From Bacteroidia bacterium (GTDB taxonomy: Bacteria > Bacteroidota > Bacteroidia > CAILMK01 > JBBDIG01), in the NCBI GenBank assembly GCA_040880525.1, contig JBBDIG010000016.1:94906-158905 (forward strand): a stretch of DNA of 64,000 nucleotides, given 5' to 3'. Positions within the stretch are counted from its first letter, which is position 1. Each line of letters begins with the position of its first letter. The position numbers and the translations under genes are program-made. Positions 18,079-27,507 of this stretch are shown here, piece after piece. Under the pieces are notes generated by a model. It saw only the letters and a list, made by a program, of their open reading frames with translations, searched no databases and was not told the DNA's origin.

Positions 18079-18747
18079 TTATTTCCTGTACGGAAATTTT
18101 CGTGCAAATTTATTCGTAACAGATTGCAGTACTTCCTCCGGTGGATAATCCCACGAAGCCTGCCGGTCTACCGCTACCTTCCATAACAACGAACCATCCG
18201 TTCCATTGAACAACGAAGTTTCTGCCTTAATGTCATAGGTTTTCTCAGCGTCAGGGGGAAGCGTTACATCCTCTAATAAATCTTCCAGTACCTCTGTTCC
18301 AAAGTCAATCCCGAAAGATTCAAGATCAGAGAGAAATCGCTTTTTGGAAATCCGTGTTTTTACTACAGCGTCCACTCCCAATGCCACCGCCAGTGATTCC
18401 GCGGGCACCGACCAGGACTCGCGAATCCCGATCTCCTTTCCTTGCAGCAGAAATAGCGTTTTTTCTACCGGCTGTATTTCTACTTTGATCGCATTCTTGC
18501 CCCGGCCGGATTTGCGAAGAAATGAATTGTAGAGGGAAAGCTGGAACATCCGGCTTTCGGCTTCCTCAATCTGATTTGCATGTTCCTGGGTCATCTTTGC
18601 CGGCTGCCGGCCTGTGTTTTCTATTTGGCAGGGAATAATTGCTATAAGCTTGTGATTACTCGTTTGCGCATCAAACCGGGGCGAAACGTAATGAACGCCA
18701 CATGCCGACATCAAACAGAGACAAAAAACAAAAGTGAAAAATCGCAT
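18079..18747 (-). CDS. Lipoprotein of unknown function
   Basis: The start was placed at ATG 18747 because it gives a lipoprotein signal (MRFFTFVFCLCLMSAC) with a lipobox; the open frame extends 36 residues further upstream without sense. The mature part of about 205 residues has HKLIAIIPCQIENTGRQPAK, a helical stretch (EHANQIEEAESRMFQLSLYN) and a strand-rich C-terminal half that includes LFNGTDGSLLWKVAVDRQ. This layout resembles envelope lipoproteins with a TolB-N/GNA1162-like domain, but I cannot assign it. It lies 21 bp upstream of the rhomboid gene. Confidence 0.75.
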   Translation of the reverse strand: MRFFTFVFCLCLMSACGVHYVSPRFDAQTSNHKLIAIIPCQIENTGRQPAKMTQEHANQIEEAESRMFQLSLYNSFLRKSGRGKNAIKVEIQPVEKTLFLLQGKEIGIRESWSVPAESLAVALGVDAVVKTRISKKRFLSDLESFGIDFGTEVLEDLLEDVTLPPDAEKTYDIKAETSLFNGTDGSLLWKVAVDRQASWDYPPEEVLQSVTNKFARKFPYRK

Positions 18748-18934
18748 GTTTCCTTGTTTATCATTCCCAGCAAAAGTACCCATATCGGCACTTCTGATTC
18801 TCCTGAAGGCGTAGGTCATTTGTCGTCCGAAAAAGGAGTTACAAAGTATTAACATAAAGGTTTCGGGAAATTTTTGATTGTTTTTAAAAGAATTCCGCTG
18901 AAAATTGCCGCCTTTAAAACATCGAATTATTAAA

Positions 18935-19291
18935 ATGAAAACACTTGTATTAGGAGCAACCAGTAATCCAGGCCGCTATGCGTTTACGGCAGTTCACCGG
19001 CTCAAAGCGAATGGACACGAGGTGGTTCCGGTGGGAATCAAAAAGGACGAGGTGGCAGGTCTCAGGATCATCAATGATAAACCGCCTCTGGATGGAATAG
19101 ACACCGTTACCCTCTACGTGGGTCCTCACAATCAGGCTGAATGGATTGATTATATCCTCTCTCTCAAACCCCGCAGGATCATTTTTAATCCCGGAACAAA
19201 TAATCCTGAATTCATAACAAAGGCGAAAGAACAGGGAATTGAAACCATACAGGCATGTACGCTCGTAATGCTCGCTTCGGGAACTTACTAA
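18935..19291 (+). CDS. CoA-binding domain protein (YccU-like)
   Basis: The small 118-residue protein starts at ATG 18935 (MKTLVLGATSNPGRYAF). It is a single Rossmann CoA-binding domain of the YccU type, with the dinucleotide-like LGATSNPGRYA and PLDGIDTVTLYVGPHNQ, and a conserved late segment IIFNPGTNNPEF. The family binds CoA or acyl-CoA, but the physiological role is unclear. The next gene begins 57 bp downstream on the same strand. Confidence 0.85.
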   Translation: MKTLVLGATSNPGRYAFTAVHRLKANGHEVVPVGIKKDEVAGLRIINDKPPLDGIDTVTLYVGPHNQAEWIDYILSLKPRRIIFNPGTNNPEFITKAKEQGIETIQACTLVMLASGTY

Positions 19292-19347
19292 AGCTTGCTA
19301 TTTGCCAATCAGAAACCCAATTTCATTTACACAATTTTAAAATTTTT

Positions 19348-20343
19348 ATGAAAGCAGTAATCCCTGTGGCAGGTGTAGGAACACGCCTGCGGCCCCACAC
19401 CCATACGCAACCCAAAGCACTGATCACTGTAGCTGGCAAGCCTATCCTTTCGCATATTATTGATGAACTGAAAGAAGCCGGTTTCTCGGAGTTCGTGTTC
19501 ATTATCGGATACCTGGGAGAAAAGGTGCGGGATTTCATTACTGAAAAATATCCTGATCTGGATTCGGAGTTTGTGGTGCAAACCTCCCGCGAAGGAATAG
19601 GCCATGCGATTTGGCTGGCGAAAGATCAGATAGCAGGAGCGGACCAATTGGTGATTGCACTGGGTGATACCATTTTCGATATGGACATGCAAAAGCTGAT
19701 CGCTATGGAACATTCCGCATTGGCCACTAAACCGGTGCTGGACCCAAGGCGGTTTGGCGTTGCGGAAATAGACCCGGAGGGATTTATCACCAAACTTGTG
19801 GAAAAACCCTCAATTCCAAAATCCAATATTGCACTGGTGGGAATCTATAAGGTAAGGGAAGTGGATGAATTGCTCGCAGCGCTGAAATATATTATTGATA
19901 ATGACATCAGAACTAAGAATGAATTTCAACTTACGGACGCACTGATGCATATGATTGAGAAGGGCGTGAAATTCAAAAGCTTCAATATCAGCAATTGGTT
20001 TGACTGCGGGAAAAAAGAGGCAGTGCTGGAAACCAATGCAATCCTGCTGAAGCGGGAGGAATACACTACTTCCGACCATAAGAATTTCGCCAACACCATT
20101 ATTATTCCTCCGGTAAATATTTCTGATGATGTGGATATCAAAGGTTCCATTATCGGCCCCAATGTTTCTATTGGAAGCAATGCCAGCATCGAAAACAGCA
20201 TTATTCGGGAATCCATTATTGGCCCTTATGCAAAGATCACCACCTCGTTGCTGCATAATTCTCTTATTGGCAATGATGCACAACTGCGGGGTATGAGCCA
20301 GAGCTTGAATATCGGGGACAGCGCTGAACTGAATTACGACTGA
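19348..20343 (+). CDS. Sugar-1-phosphate nucleotidyltransferase with left-handed beta-helix domain
   Basis: The start at ATG 19348 (MKAVIPVAGVGTRLRPHT) places the signature nucleotide-binding loop at the N-terminus; PKALITVAGKPI follows. The acidic metal site is ALGDTIFD. The C-terminal 100 residues hold hexapeptide repeats (IIGPNVSIGSNASIENSIIR and on), forming a left-handed beta-helix. It resembles glucose-1-phosphate thymidylyl/uridylyltransferases that make NDP-sugars for envelope polysaccharides; the exact nucleotide and sugar cannot be read. It is convergent with the sensor kinase, with a 50-bp gap. Confidence 0.88.
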   Translation: MKAVIPVAGVGTRLRPHTHTQPKALITVAGKPILSHIIDELKEAGFSEFVFIIGYLGEKVRDFITEKYPDLDSEFVVQTSREGIGHAIWLAKDQIAGADQLVIALGDTIFDMDMQKLIAMEHSALATKPVLDPRRFGVAEIDPEGFITKLVEKPSIPKSNIALVGIYKVREVDELLAALKYIIDNDIRTKNEFQLTDALMHMIEKGVKFKSFNISNWFDCGKKEAVLETNAILLKREEYTTSDHKNFANTIIIPPVNISDDVDIKGSIIGPNVSIGSNASIENSIIRESIIGPYAKITTSLLHNSLIGNDAQLRGMSQSLNIGDSAELNYD

Positions 20344-20393
20344 GAGTTTAGCAGGCCGCTTGGAGCAAAAGTCCAGGTGGTGAAATCAACAGA

Positions 20394-23300
20394 CTAATCC
20401 TGATCCTCAATAGCGTGGGTTTCCTGACGGGCATTATGCTGTGGAAACACGAGAATAAATACCGAACCTTTCCCCGGTTTTGAGCGGAACGTAATGGTTC
20501 CCCCGGAGTTTTCCACGATCTTCTTTACGATAGGCAGCCCCAGACCCATCCCCGAAGTCTTTGTGCTGAAATTGGGAGTAAATATCTGTTCCTGTTTGTC
20601 CGGTGGAATCCCTACGCCATTGTCGGTAATTTCCAGCCGCACCAAAGCTCCATCCGTCCGCAACTGAAGGTGAATGATCCCCTCCCGGTTTTCCGGTATT
20701 GCCTGGAGAGCATTTTTCACCAGGTTATTCAGCACCCGCGAAAACTGATTTTTATCAGCGTAAATATAAACAGGATGTGGCTCAGTGGTGCAGGTTACGG
20801 TGATGCCCCTGGTATTTCCATAAAGCGCAGCAATGTCCCTTATTTCACGGTTCAGTTCCAGTTGCTCGTTGCTGCCTTCCGGCATTTTTGCAAAGGCAGA
20901 GAATTCAGTAGCGATTTGGGAAAGCGTATCAATTTGACTGATCAGGATTGCGGTAACCTTCGGCAACAGTTTGTCGAGGCTCTCAGGGTGGTTTTGCCAG
21001 GCCCTCTGCAATTGTTGAATATTAAGCTTCATTGGCGTGAGCGGATTCTTGATCTCATGCGCCACCTGCTTGGCCATTTCGCGCCAGGCGCCTTCGCGCT
21101 CTGTGCGTGCCAGTTTGTCGGCACTTATCTCCAACTCCTGCAGCATCGCATTATATTCCTGTACCAGTTGCCCGATCTCATCCTCGCCCTTGTAGTCAAT
21201 CATTTCATTCCACTTGCCTATTTGGGTGCGCCTCATTTTTTCGCGGATGATGGCCAACGGACGCGTTACCGTAGAAGAGATCACAATTGAAATAAAACTC
21301 ACGAGGATAAACAGGAACACATAGAGATTGATAAGCGTAACCAGAAAGGAGGATATTTCGGTCTTCAGCTCTGTTTCCTGTGAGAAGAACGGAAGGTTAA
21401 GAAAAGCGACCACCTTCCTTTCATTGTTTCGGATAGGCGCATAGGCTGCACGATACTCTAGGCGGTTAATATTTTCATTTTGAATAGCGATGGATCTTTT
21501 GCGGTATTTAAGATCAAAATACGCCCGGCCATTCATTTTACCTGAGATCAGGTTGCGTTCAAAAATCACGGGTTGAGAGGAGGTAATGAGCGTGCCGGAG
21601 GTGTTATACAGATTAATATCGCTTTGATATAAATTGCTCAGATTCAAAACTTCTGCGAATAGCGCATCATTATCCAAAAAGGAAATCTTATGGTTATTCA
21701 GCTCTGTTTCCAGGCGGTTCAGTACGCCCCGCGCTTTGTTGCTGAGCATCTCGTTCTGCTCTTCATTATAGCGGTAGCGGATATACCGGGAGGTTGCGAA
21801 ACCAATGATCAACAATGAAATGAAAATAACGAAGATGGTGGCGATCCGGATCTTGGTGCTGAACAGCAAATTGCGAAACGGATGTATATCTCCTTTGCTG
21901 AAATCCCGGAACAGTTCCTTCCGCTCGCCAGGTTTCAGCGAAAGCAGAAAGGATAGGCCGAAGGTGACCAGTAACATGGCTGAAAACAGAAGGAACAGAG
22001 AAGAAAAAGTAGCCAACGGGTAAAGCAGGTTTTTCTCTTCTACGCTCACAACCACGAAAGTATGAGGATTCACAGGGTGCAGGAGGTGAGAATATCCATG
22101 CGAATTCCAGTGATTGAATGCTTCACCGGGATCATACGGCATATTGCTCTCTACCGGATAAGAATAGTTGCCTGATTGCGAAACCAGCTTGTTATGATTA
22201 TAAATGGCGGAGGAGTAATTCTGCAAATGCTCTTTTACAGTTGTGCGTTTTTCCAGCAATAATTCGGGGTAAATGCTTTCTTCGAAAAAAGCTTTTTGCT
22301 TGAGCAGGATCAGCATCTGTCCCAGTTCAGCAGGACCACGATACACAGGAATTGTGGCAATGTAGGAGGGCACGGCATTGAGATCATTAATAAACCACAA
22401 CCTGTTCGGAATTACGGGGGTAGCTTTTGCCTGCAGGTTTCGCAGGTAAGCCTGGAGTGGTAGAATGTTGGATTCTTTGAAGGGCTCACCTTCCTTTCCA
22501 TAAGTCAGCACTTTTGCATCATACTTCCCGAAGTAGCCGCTGAAGTACAATTGCTGGAATCGCTTCGCAAGCATTTCCTTGCCCAGATGAAGACTGGTGA
22601 AGTAGCTCTTCACAAAGTTGTCGCTCGCCAGGCGGTCCAGCATATCCTGGAATACATATTCAGCGATCACGTCCCTTTCTGTAGCCAGAGAGGAGGCCAG
22701 TAGTTTCTGGTTCTCCAGTTCCTTTCGCTGGCTGAAGGCGGATAATTCGTAAGCCGCAAAGCTGGAAGTGAGGAAAAGCATCAGGATAATGAAGTTAAAC
22801 TGATACACATGCCTTTCATAACGCACTACAAGCAATAGCGACAACCACATTGCAAGCGGGTAGATAAAAACGAAAATGTCAGGAAATCCGGTAAAAATGA
22901 GCACGAGCAGATAAAGGATTCCGGCACTGATGAAGTAGGCATAGCCGCCTTTTCTCCGGGCTACGGTTGCAGCATAGGAGCGATATACCCAAAGCGTGAA
23001 CAGCACATAGTCCAGAAAAAGCAGGAACAACGCAGCAAAACCTGCAATGCTCAGCCAGTTAAGAGAATAAACATTGGATATATCAAAGGATATATTAGAG
23101 TTTAAAATTAAACCTTCAAAAAGGAGGTAAATGCCATACACTCCCAGAAAGGAAATGAAAAGCAGGATGCTGAAGAGCAGGTAGTTTGTCCACCGGCTGG
23201 GGAAGTGCGGAAGCGGATAATACCTCACCAGCATATAGACGATCCAGGTGAGCATCAGGTTGAAAATAATGAGATCGCCCAATGATGCAAAAAGGAACGA

Positions 23301-24125
23301 ACTGGCATAATACTGAGGACTGAAAATGGAAAGGCCGAAAACAGCTTCCGGCAGGCGAAAGACCTTCCAGAACAACACCAGTACAAAAAGCGAAATAGAA
23401 AGAGACAACCATGCTTTCCCGAATTTCCCTTGAGAAAAGAGCCTTGAAATAAACCGGTAAACCATGAATAGTACCAGGCAGAAACCGAGGAAGTAAAGAA
23501 AGGCGATGAAGCTGTCAATATCCGGCCCTGCAATCTGTCGCAGATAAAATAAGTGTTCTCCCTCAATGGATTCAATGGTAAAATCACTTTCAGCAGCTTC
23601 AGTTGTGGTTTGGAACATCTGGTCATCCTTTACCACCACGATCTCGTTGCGGAGGTATTTATTCTCAATGGGAAAATTGAACTGAATGGGCGCCAGCAGT
23701 GAAATAGCAATCCCATCCTCCCGCAATAAAGATCGCTGCATATACAGGCCATTAGGATAGACCTGAACGGTGAAAGCACCGGTATCCTCGGCTGACGGGG
23801 CTGGCGGAACCACCAGATTGTCGCTCCAGAGCTGGAGCTTGCCTTCGCGGTATACGAAGATCAGGAGATCGCTTGACCGTCCGATCCGGATGTAGCTGTC
23901 GAACTGGCGATAAAGGTCGCTTGCTCCTTTTGCCGCTAGTTCTGCCAGAAAGCTGCTGGAAATGCGCTCTTTATATAGCACCGCTTCCTGGATCTTCGCA
24001 GCCTGCACACTGGCCAGGGATGGAGATACAATATTGCTGCGGCCCAAATCCAGCAATATTGCCGTGAGCAGCAGCAACCCTCCCACAATGAGCAGGATGG
24101 TGTTATTTTTTAGTCGCTTAAGCAA
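20394..24125 (-). CDS. Giant NtrY-like membrane sensor histidine kinase
   Basis: The 1243-residue protein starts at TTG (24123-24125); no ATG lies between it and the upstream stop. Order: TM1 (about 9-27), a periplasmic sensor region (about 30-200), a block of seven or so TM helices (about 205-460), a second periplasmic region, further TMs near 710-735 and 765-785, a third periplasmic region, a TM near 925-950, HAMP (SSTVTRPLAIIREKM) and a coiled segment. Then come HisKA with phospho-acceptor H1023 in VAHEIKNPLTPMKL and HATPase with NGVGIP at about 1169 and GMGLGLPIV. HEIKNPLTP is typical of NtrY/HK4 kinases. No response regulator is adjacent, so it is an orphan here. Confidence 0.9.
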   Translation of the reverse strand: MLKRLKNNTILLIVGGLLLLTAILLDLGRSNIVSPSLASVQAAKIQEAVLYKERISSSFLAELAAKGASDLYRQFDSYIRIGRSSDLLIFVYREGKLQLWSDNLVVPPAPSAEDTGAFTVQVYPNGLYMQRSLLREDGIAISLLAPIQFNFPIENKYLRNEIVVVKDDQMFQTTTEAAESDFTIESIEGEHLFYLRQIAGPDIDSFIAFLYFLGFCLVLFMVYRFISRLFSQGKFGKAWLSLSISLFVLVLFWKVFRLPEAVFGLSIFSPQYYASSFLFASLGDLIIFNLMLTWIVYMLVRYYPLPHFPSRWTNYLLFSILLFISFLGVYGIYLLFEGLILNSNISFDISNVYSLNWLSIAGFAALFLLFLDYVLFTLWVYRSYAATVARRKGGYAYFISAGILYLLVLIFTGFPDIFVFIYPLAMWLSLLLVVRYERHVYQFNFIILMLFLTSSFAAYELSAFSQRKELENQKLLASSLATERDVIAEYVFQDMLDRLASDNFVKSYFTSLHLGKEMLAKRFQQLYFSGYFGKYDAKVLTYGKEGEPFKESNILPLQAYLRNLQAKATPVIPNRLWFINDLNAVPSYIATIPVYRGPAELGQMLILLKQKAFFEESIYPELLLEKRTTVKEHLQNYSSAIYNHNKLVSQSGNYSYPVESNMPYDPGEAFNHWNSHGYSHLLHPVNPHTFVVVSVEEKNLLYPLATFSSLFLLFSAMLLVTFGLSFLLSLKPGERKELFRDFSKGDIHPFRNLLFSTKIRIATIFVIFISLLIIGFATSRYIRYRYNEEQNEMLSNKARGVLNRLETELNNHKISFLDNDALFAEVLNLSNLYQSDINLYNTSGTLITSSQPVIFERNLISGKMNGRAYFDLKYRKRSIAIQNENINRLEYRAAYAPIRNNERKVVAFLNLPFFSQETELKTEISSFLVTLINLYVFLFILVSFISIVISSTVTRPLAIIREKMRRTQIGKWNEMIDYKGEDEIGQLVQEYNAMLQELEISADKLARTEREGAWREMAKQVAHEIKNPLTPMKLNIQQLQRAWQNHPESLDKLLPKVTAILISQIDTLSQIATEFSAFAKMPEGSNEQLELNREIRDIAALYGNTRGITVTCTTEPHPVYIYADKNQFSRVLNNLVKNALQAIPENREGIIHLQLRTDGALVRLEITDNGVGIPPDKQEQIFTPNFSTKTSGMGLGLPIVKKIVENSGGTITFRSKPGKGSVFILVFPQHNARQETHAIEDQD

Positions 24126-24210
24126 AAGTTGAATTTAGCACCTCGCGAAGTTAGAAAACGAGGTAAGATGACCGGCTCCGGCAAGGATAAAGCCGCAGTA
24201 CATAAAGGAT

Positions 24211-24606
24211 TCACTCCCATATTCCCGGTTGCACAATTTCTACAACGTGTCGGTCAGGATCCCGGAAATACGCGGATTGACGCCCATTTTTCCAGTCTTG
24301 CTCGTGTTCTATCGTTATCTCCTTTTCTTGTAATAATTCTTTCCAGGCTTTGTAGTCTTTCGCTTTGCATTCAAAAGCAAAATGCTGATTCCCACTTGCA
24401 AAATGGGGAGGCAGATTTTCTTCATTCCTGGTGGCTCCTGCAATAAAGCACAGCAATACAGAAGCACCTGCCCTGAAGAAGATGTGGCGGCCTTCCACGC
24501 GGCTGATCACCGGCAAGCCCAGCTTTTTATGATAAAAATCCCAAGCGGCATCCAGATCAGAAATATACAGGCAGGTTTCTTTTATTTGAGTAAAATGTAA
24601 AGACAT
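24211..24606 (-). CDS. Glyoxalase/VOC family protein
   Basis: The 131-residue protein has the two beta-alpha-beta-beta-beta modules of the vicinal oxygen chelate superfamily (ETCLYISDLDAAWDFYHKKL at 10-29 and QHFAFECKAKDYKAWKELLQ later), ending YFRDPDRHVVEIVQPG, where the Glu is a usual metal ligand. Members include glyoxalase I, dioxygenases and resistance proteins, and the substrate cannot be assigned. It lies between the sensor kinase and mpg on the same strand, with gaps of 85 and 63 bp. Confidence 0.85.
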   Translation of the reverse strand: MSLHFTQIKETCLYISDLDAAWDFYHKKLGLPVISRVEGRHIFFRAGASVLLCFIAGATRNEENLPPHFASGNQHFAFECKAKDYKAWKELLQEKEITIEHEQDWKNGRQSAYFRDPDRHVVEIVQPGIWE

Positions 24607-24669
24607 AATTTCAAAACATTAATAATTGAAATTTTTAAACCGGTTTTAAATACCAGAATCTAAAAAAGA

Positions 24670-25275
24670 TCACCGGGCGGGGCTGGTCCATTTGCAGTCC
24701 TTTATCCTGAAACGCCAGGGCCATGAGGCATGTTCTGCGGCATAGGCTACGCCAACACGGGCACTGGAAATGATTTGATTTTCGATTATAGTTTCGCCTT
24801 CTGCAATCCACAGTTCGCTGCTCCGCAAAGAAATTCCGGTGTGGCTGCGGTTAATGCCCAGCGCCTGAGATAAAGCTCCGGGTCCGGAGGTGAGCGTGGT
24901 TTCCAGCTTTTCTTTACTACGTCTTTGCAACATCACGGAAATCCCGGCCAGCGGATCAACCGCCCGAACCAGCACAGCATGTGGAACGCCCTCCCTATTT
25001 GTAACAATATTAAAGAGGTGATGAATACCATAGCATAGATAAACATAGGCCACGCCTCCTTCAGCATACATGATCCGGGTGCGGTTGGTGAGCCGCCCAT
25101 TCCAGGCATGAGAAGCACGGTCAATTTTTCCGGCATAAGCTTCGGTCTCCACGATCTTTCCGGTTGTCAGCTTGCCGTCAAACCGGGTACACAGGATTTT
25201 CCCAAGCAAATCCTTGCTTACCTGCACCACATCTTCTCTCAAATAAAAATCTGTTGGCAGCGGTGGTAAATTCAA
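24670..25275 (-). CDS. 3-methyladenine DNA glycosylase (AAG/MPG family)
   Basis: The 201-residue base-excision repair enzyme removes alkylated purines. Signature segments: DLLGKILCT near 25, the catalytic Glu region GKIVETEAYAG, DRASHAWNGRLTNRTRIMY, AYVYLCYGIHHLFNIVT and VLVRAVDPL, then LTSGPGALSQALGI. The start is TTG 25275, which overlaps the TGA of the upstream comB gene as TTGA, so translation is probably coupled. The product is cytoplasmic and normal in length. Confidence 0.92.
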   Translation of the reverse strand: MNLPPLPTDFYLREDVVQVSKDLLGKILCTRFDGKLTTGKIVETEAYAGKIDRASHAWNGRLTNRTRIMYAEGGVAYVYLCYGIHHLFNIVTNREGVPHAVLVRAVDPLAGISVMLQRRSKEKLETTLTSGPGALSQALGINRSHTGISLRSSELWIAEGETIIENQIISSARVGVAYAAEHASWPWRFRIKDCKWTSPAR

Positions 25276-25997
25276 GCCACTACAATTTTTCCATCTAAAA
25301 AAACGGGAACGACCTCTGTCTGGTCAGGCGTGAGGCAGTAGCGAATATCCTTCTCAAGATCAAGGTGGCGCAGGCGGTAGGCATGGGAGGATTTCAGTAG
25401 AGCGCCATACAGATCCGCTTTTGAATGCAGGTAGAGTTGTTCGGCAGCAATGGCCGAATCGCAGTGTTCCATGTAGAATTCATCTTTGAGCCTGTGGACG
25501 AGGGAGCCGGCAAACAGCGTATCTTCAAGATTGAATTTATTCTTCCAGCCGGCACAGAGTAATATCGTATCCTGATGGCCCTTTTCCAGGTGCCGGATAA
25601 GCGCTTCCTGATTAATGAAGGAACCCATAATGCGCTCCTTGGCTTGGGTAGCTTTCAGCAATGCCCGTGTACAATTAGAGGTAGTCAAAACAATGGTCTG
25701 GTTCCTGAGATGGGCCTGCCGGAACATCAGCGGGGAATTTCCCAGATCAAATCCTTTTACGATCTCACCGCCTCTTTCGGCTGCAGCCAGGTATCCCTGA
25801 GCTTTGTATGCCAGTGCTTGCTGTACTGTCTTTACCGGAATAATGGCTTCTACTCCATAGTCCAGAGCAGCACATATCGCAGTGCTGGCGCGGAAAATAT
25901 CTATTACCACCACGCGCTTTCCTGCTAAATCATAAAATGGAAGGAGCGCTGGTGTAAAAATAACTTCGAGTTTGCGGGGCGTCTCGATAGAAGGAAT
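25272..25997 (-). CDS. comB: 2-phosphosulfolactate phosphatase (ComB family), start codon unusual
   Basis: The conserved ComB core is clear: VVVIDIFRASTAICAALDYG, LAAERGG, FDLGNSPL, TTSNCTRAL and ILLCAGWKNKFNLEDTLFAG. In characterised members the enzyme hydrolyses 2-phosphosulfolactate in coenzyme M synthesis; its role in bacteria without that pathway is unclear. The first ATG/GTG/TTG in frame is GTG 25913, but the conserved first strand (RKLEVIFTPALLPFYDLAGK) lies upstream of it and extends to TAA 26001-26003. Between them the only start-like codon is ATT at 25995-25997. Either an ATT start is used or the true start codon has been lost. I drew the gene from ATT. Confidence 0.8.
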   Translation of the reverse strand: MPSIETPRKLEVIFTPALLPFYDLAGKRVVVIDIFRASTAICAALDYGVEAIIPVKTVQQALAYKAQGYLAAAERGGEIVKGFDLGNSPLMFRQAHLRNQTIVLTTSNCTRALLKATQAKERIMGSFINQEALIRHLEKGHQDTILLCAGWKNKFNLEDTLFAGSLVHRLKDEFYMEHCDSAIAAEQLYLHSKADLYGALLKSSHAYRLRHLDLEKDIRYCLTPDQTEVVPVFLDGKIVVA

Positions 25998-26023
25998 ATT
26001 TTAAAAACGATTGAACGGCAAAA

Positions 26024-26398
26024 TTAACCCGCCTGAGTTGAAGAGGAGGAGCGCTTGTAATATTTGATAAAACCAAATAACAACCGTCTGCTCGTATCAA
26101 GAGATTCTATGATCTCCTCAAGTTCCTGCTCGTTTATGTAACGTAGCTTTTCGGCCAGGTAAAGCAGCGTTTCAGTTTCATAAAGAAACGCTTTGGCCTT
26201 GGATAGATATTTCAGAGATTCCTTGCCATACTTCCGGCTGGCGGCTGCGGCAATATTGGAAGGTATATAAGTAACGGCTCTCCGGAGCTGAAAGCTCAAG
26301 CCATTCGATTCATTTGCAGGAAACTTTTCGGAAAGATCAAAAACGCTCTTTGAAAGATCCAAACCAGCTTTCCAGACTTCAAGTTCGGTAATTTTCAT
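26024..26398 (-). CDS. Four-helix bundle protein (23S rRNA-intervening-sequence family)
   Basis: The 124-residue protein opens MKITELEVWKAGLDLSKSVF and contains FQLRRAVTYIPSNIAAAAS and YLSKAKAFLYETETLLYLA, the pattern of the 23S-IVP/TIGR02436 four-helix bundle family. Despite the name, free-standing copies are common in Bacteroidota genomes and their function is unknown; here no rRNA is near. It lies 17 bp downstream of gcvT on the same strand. Confidence 0.88.
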   Translation of the reverse strand: MKITELEVWKAGLDLSKSVFDLSEKFPANESNGLSFQLRRAVTYIPSNIAAAASRKYGKESLKYLSKAKAFLYETETLLYLAEKLRYINEQELEEIIESLDTSRRLLFGFIKYYKRSSSSTQAG

Positions 26399-26415
26399 AG
26401 ATCCAACGGAATTAG

Positions 26416-27507
26416 TTACGGCCTGTAAAAGGGCAATTTTACAACCACCGCATTAATCCATTTGTTGCGCACTTTAATTCTAATTTTCGTTCCAGGCTCT
26501 CCATATCCTTTATCTACATAGCCCAGGGCAATGGGTTTATCCAATGATGGGGAATGGGTGCCGGAAGTAATTTCCCCGATGAGCCGGTCGTCCTCGCCAA
26601 AAATCTCGTATTGCTGGCGGGCAATGCTTTTGCCCTCAATTTCAATGGCCACGAGTTTGTTTTTTGTGCCTTCCAGCTTCTGTGCTTCAAGCCAGTCCTT
26701 TCCCACAAAGTCATCTGTTTTCAGCTTTGTGATCCAGCCAAGACCTGCTTCCAGGGGAGAAGTCTCATCCGTGATGTCATTTCCATACAGGCAAAATCCC
26801 ATTTCCAGCCGAAGCGTATCGCGAGCGCCCAGCCCTATCGGTTTTATTCCTGCGCCTTCCCCGGCTTTCATTATAGCGTCCCAGATTTCAGGAGCTGCAT
26901 TATTGGAACAGTATATTTCAAAACCTCCGGAACCTGTGTATCCGGTGGCGGAAATGATCACGTTGTCATGCCCTGCAAATTCACCTACTTTAAAATGGTA
27001 ATAAGGAATTTCTTTCAGATCCAGGGGCGTCAATTCCTGCAGGGTACCTAAGGCTTTTGGGCCTTGTACTGCCATCAGCGACATTTTTTCTGAGATATTC
27101 TTGAGCGTTACATCCTCAAATGTGTTGTGCTCATTTATCCAGTTCCAGTCTTTCTCAATATTAGAAGCATTGACCACCAGCAGGTATTTGTCTCCACCCA
27201 TGCAATACACCAGCAGATCATCCACTATACCGCCACGGGTATTGGGCAGGCAGCTATATTGCGCTTTGCCGGGCTCCAGCTTCTTCACGTCATTGCTCGT
27301 TACGTACTGAACAAGGCGCTGGGCATCCTTTCCCTCCACAATAAATTCGCCCATGTGGGAAACGTCAAAAATGCCCACGGCACTCCGCACCGTTTGGTGT
27401 TCATTTTTAATACCGCTGTAGGAAACCGGCATAATATAACCTGCAAAAGGAACCATCTTAGCTCCCAGATCAATATGTTTTTGGTAAAGGGCTGTCTTCT
27501 TGTCCAT
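26416..27507 (-). CDS. gcvT: Aminomethyltransferase, glycine cleavage T protein
   Basis: The 363-residue T protein transfers the methylene carbon of the lipoyl-bound aminomethyl group to tetrahydrofolate and releases ammonia. Family segments are visible: MVPFAGYIMPVSYSGIKNEH at 18-37, GIFDVSHMGEF, TGYTGSGGFEIYC, LGARDTLRLEMGFCLYGND and SPSLDKPIALGYV. The length is standard. No other gcv genes are in the window and no glycine riboswitch was recognised upstream. Confidence 0.95.
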   Translation of the reverse strand: MDKKTALYQKHIDLGAKMVPFAGYIMPVSYSGIKNEHQTVRSAVGIFDVSHMGEFIVEGKDAQRLVQYVTSNDVKKLEPGKAQYSCLPNTRGGIVDDLLVYCMGGDKYLLVVNASNIEKDWNWINEHNTFEDVTLKNISEKMSLMAVQGPKALGTLQELTPLDLKEIPYYHFKVGEFAGHDNVIISATGYTGSGGFEIYCSNNAAPEIWDAIMKAGEGAGIKPIGLGARDTLRLEMGFCLYGNDITDETSPLEAGLGWITKLKTDDFVGKDWLEAQKLEGTKNKLVAIEIEGKSIARQQYEIFGEDDRLIGEITSGTHSPSLDKPIALGYVDKGYGEPGTKIRIKVRNKWINAVVVKLPFYRP

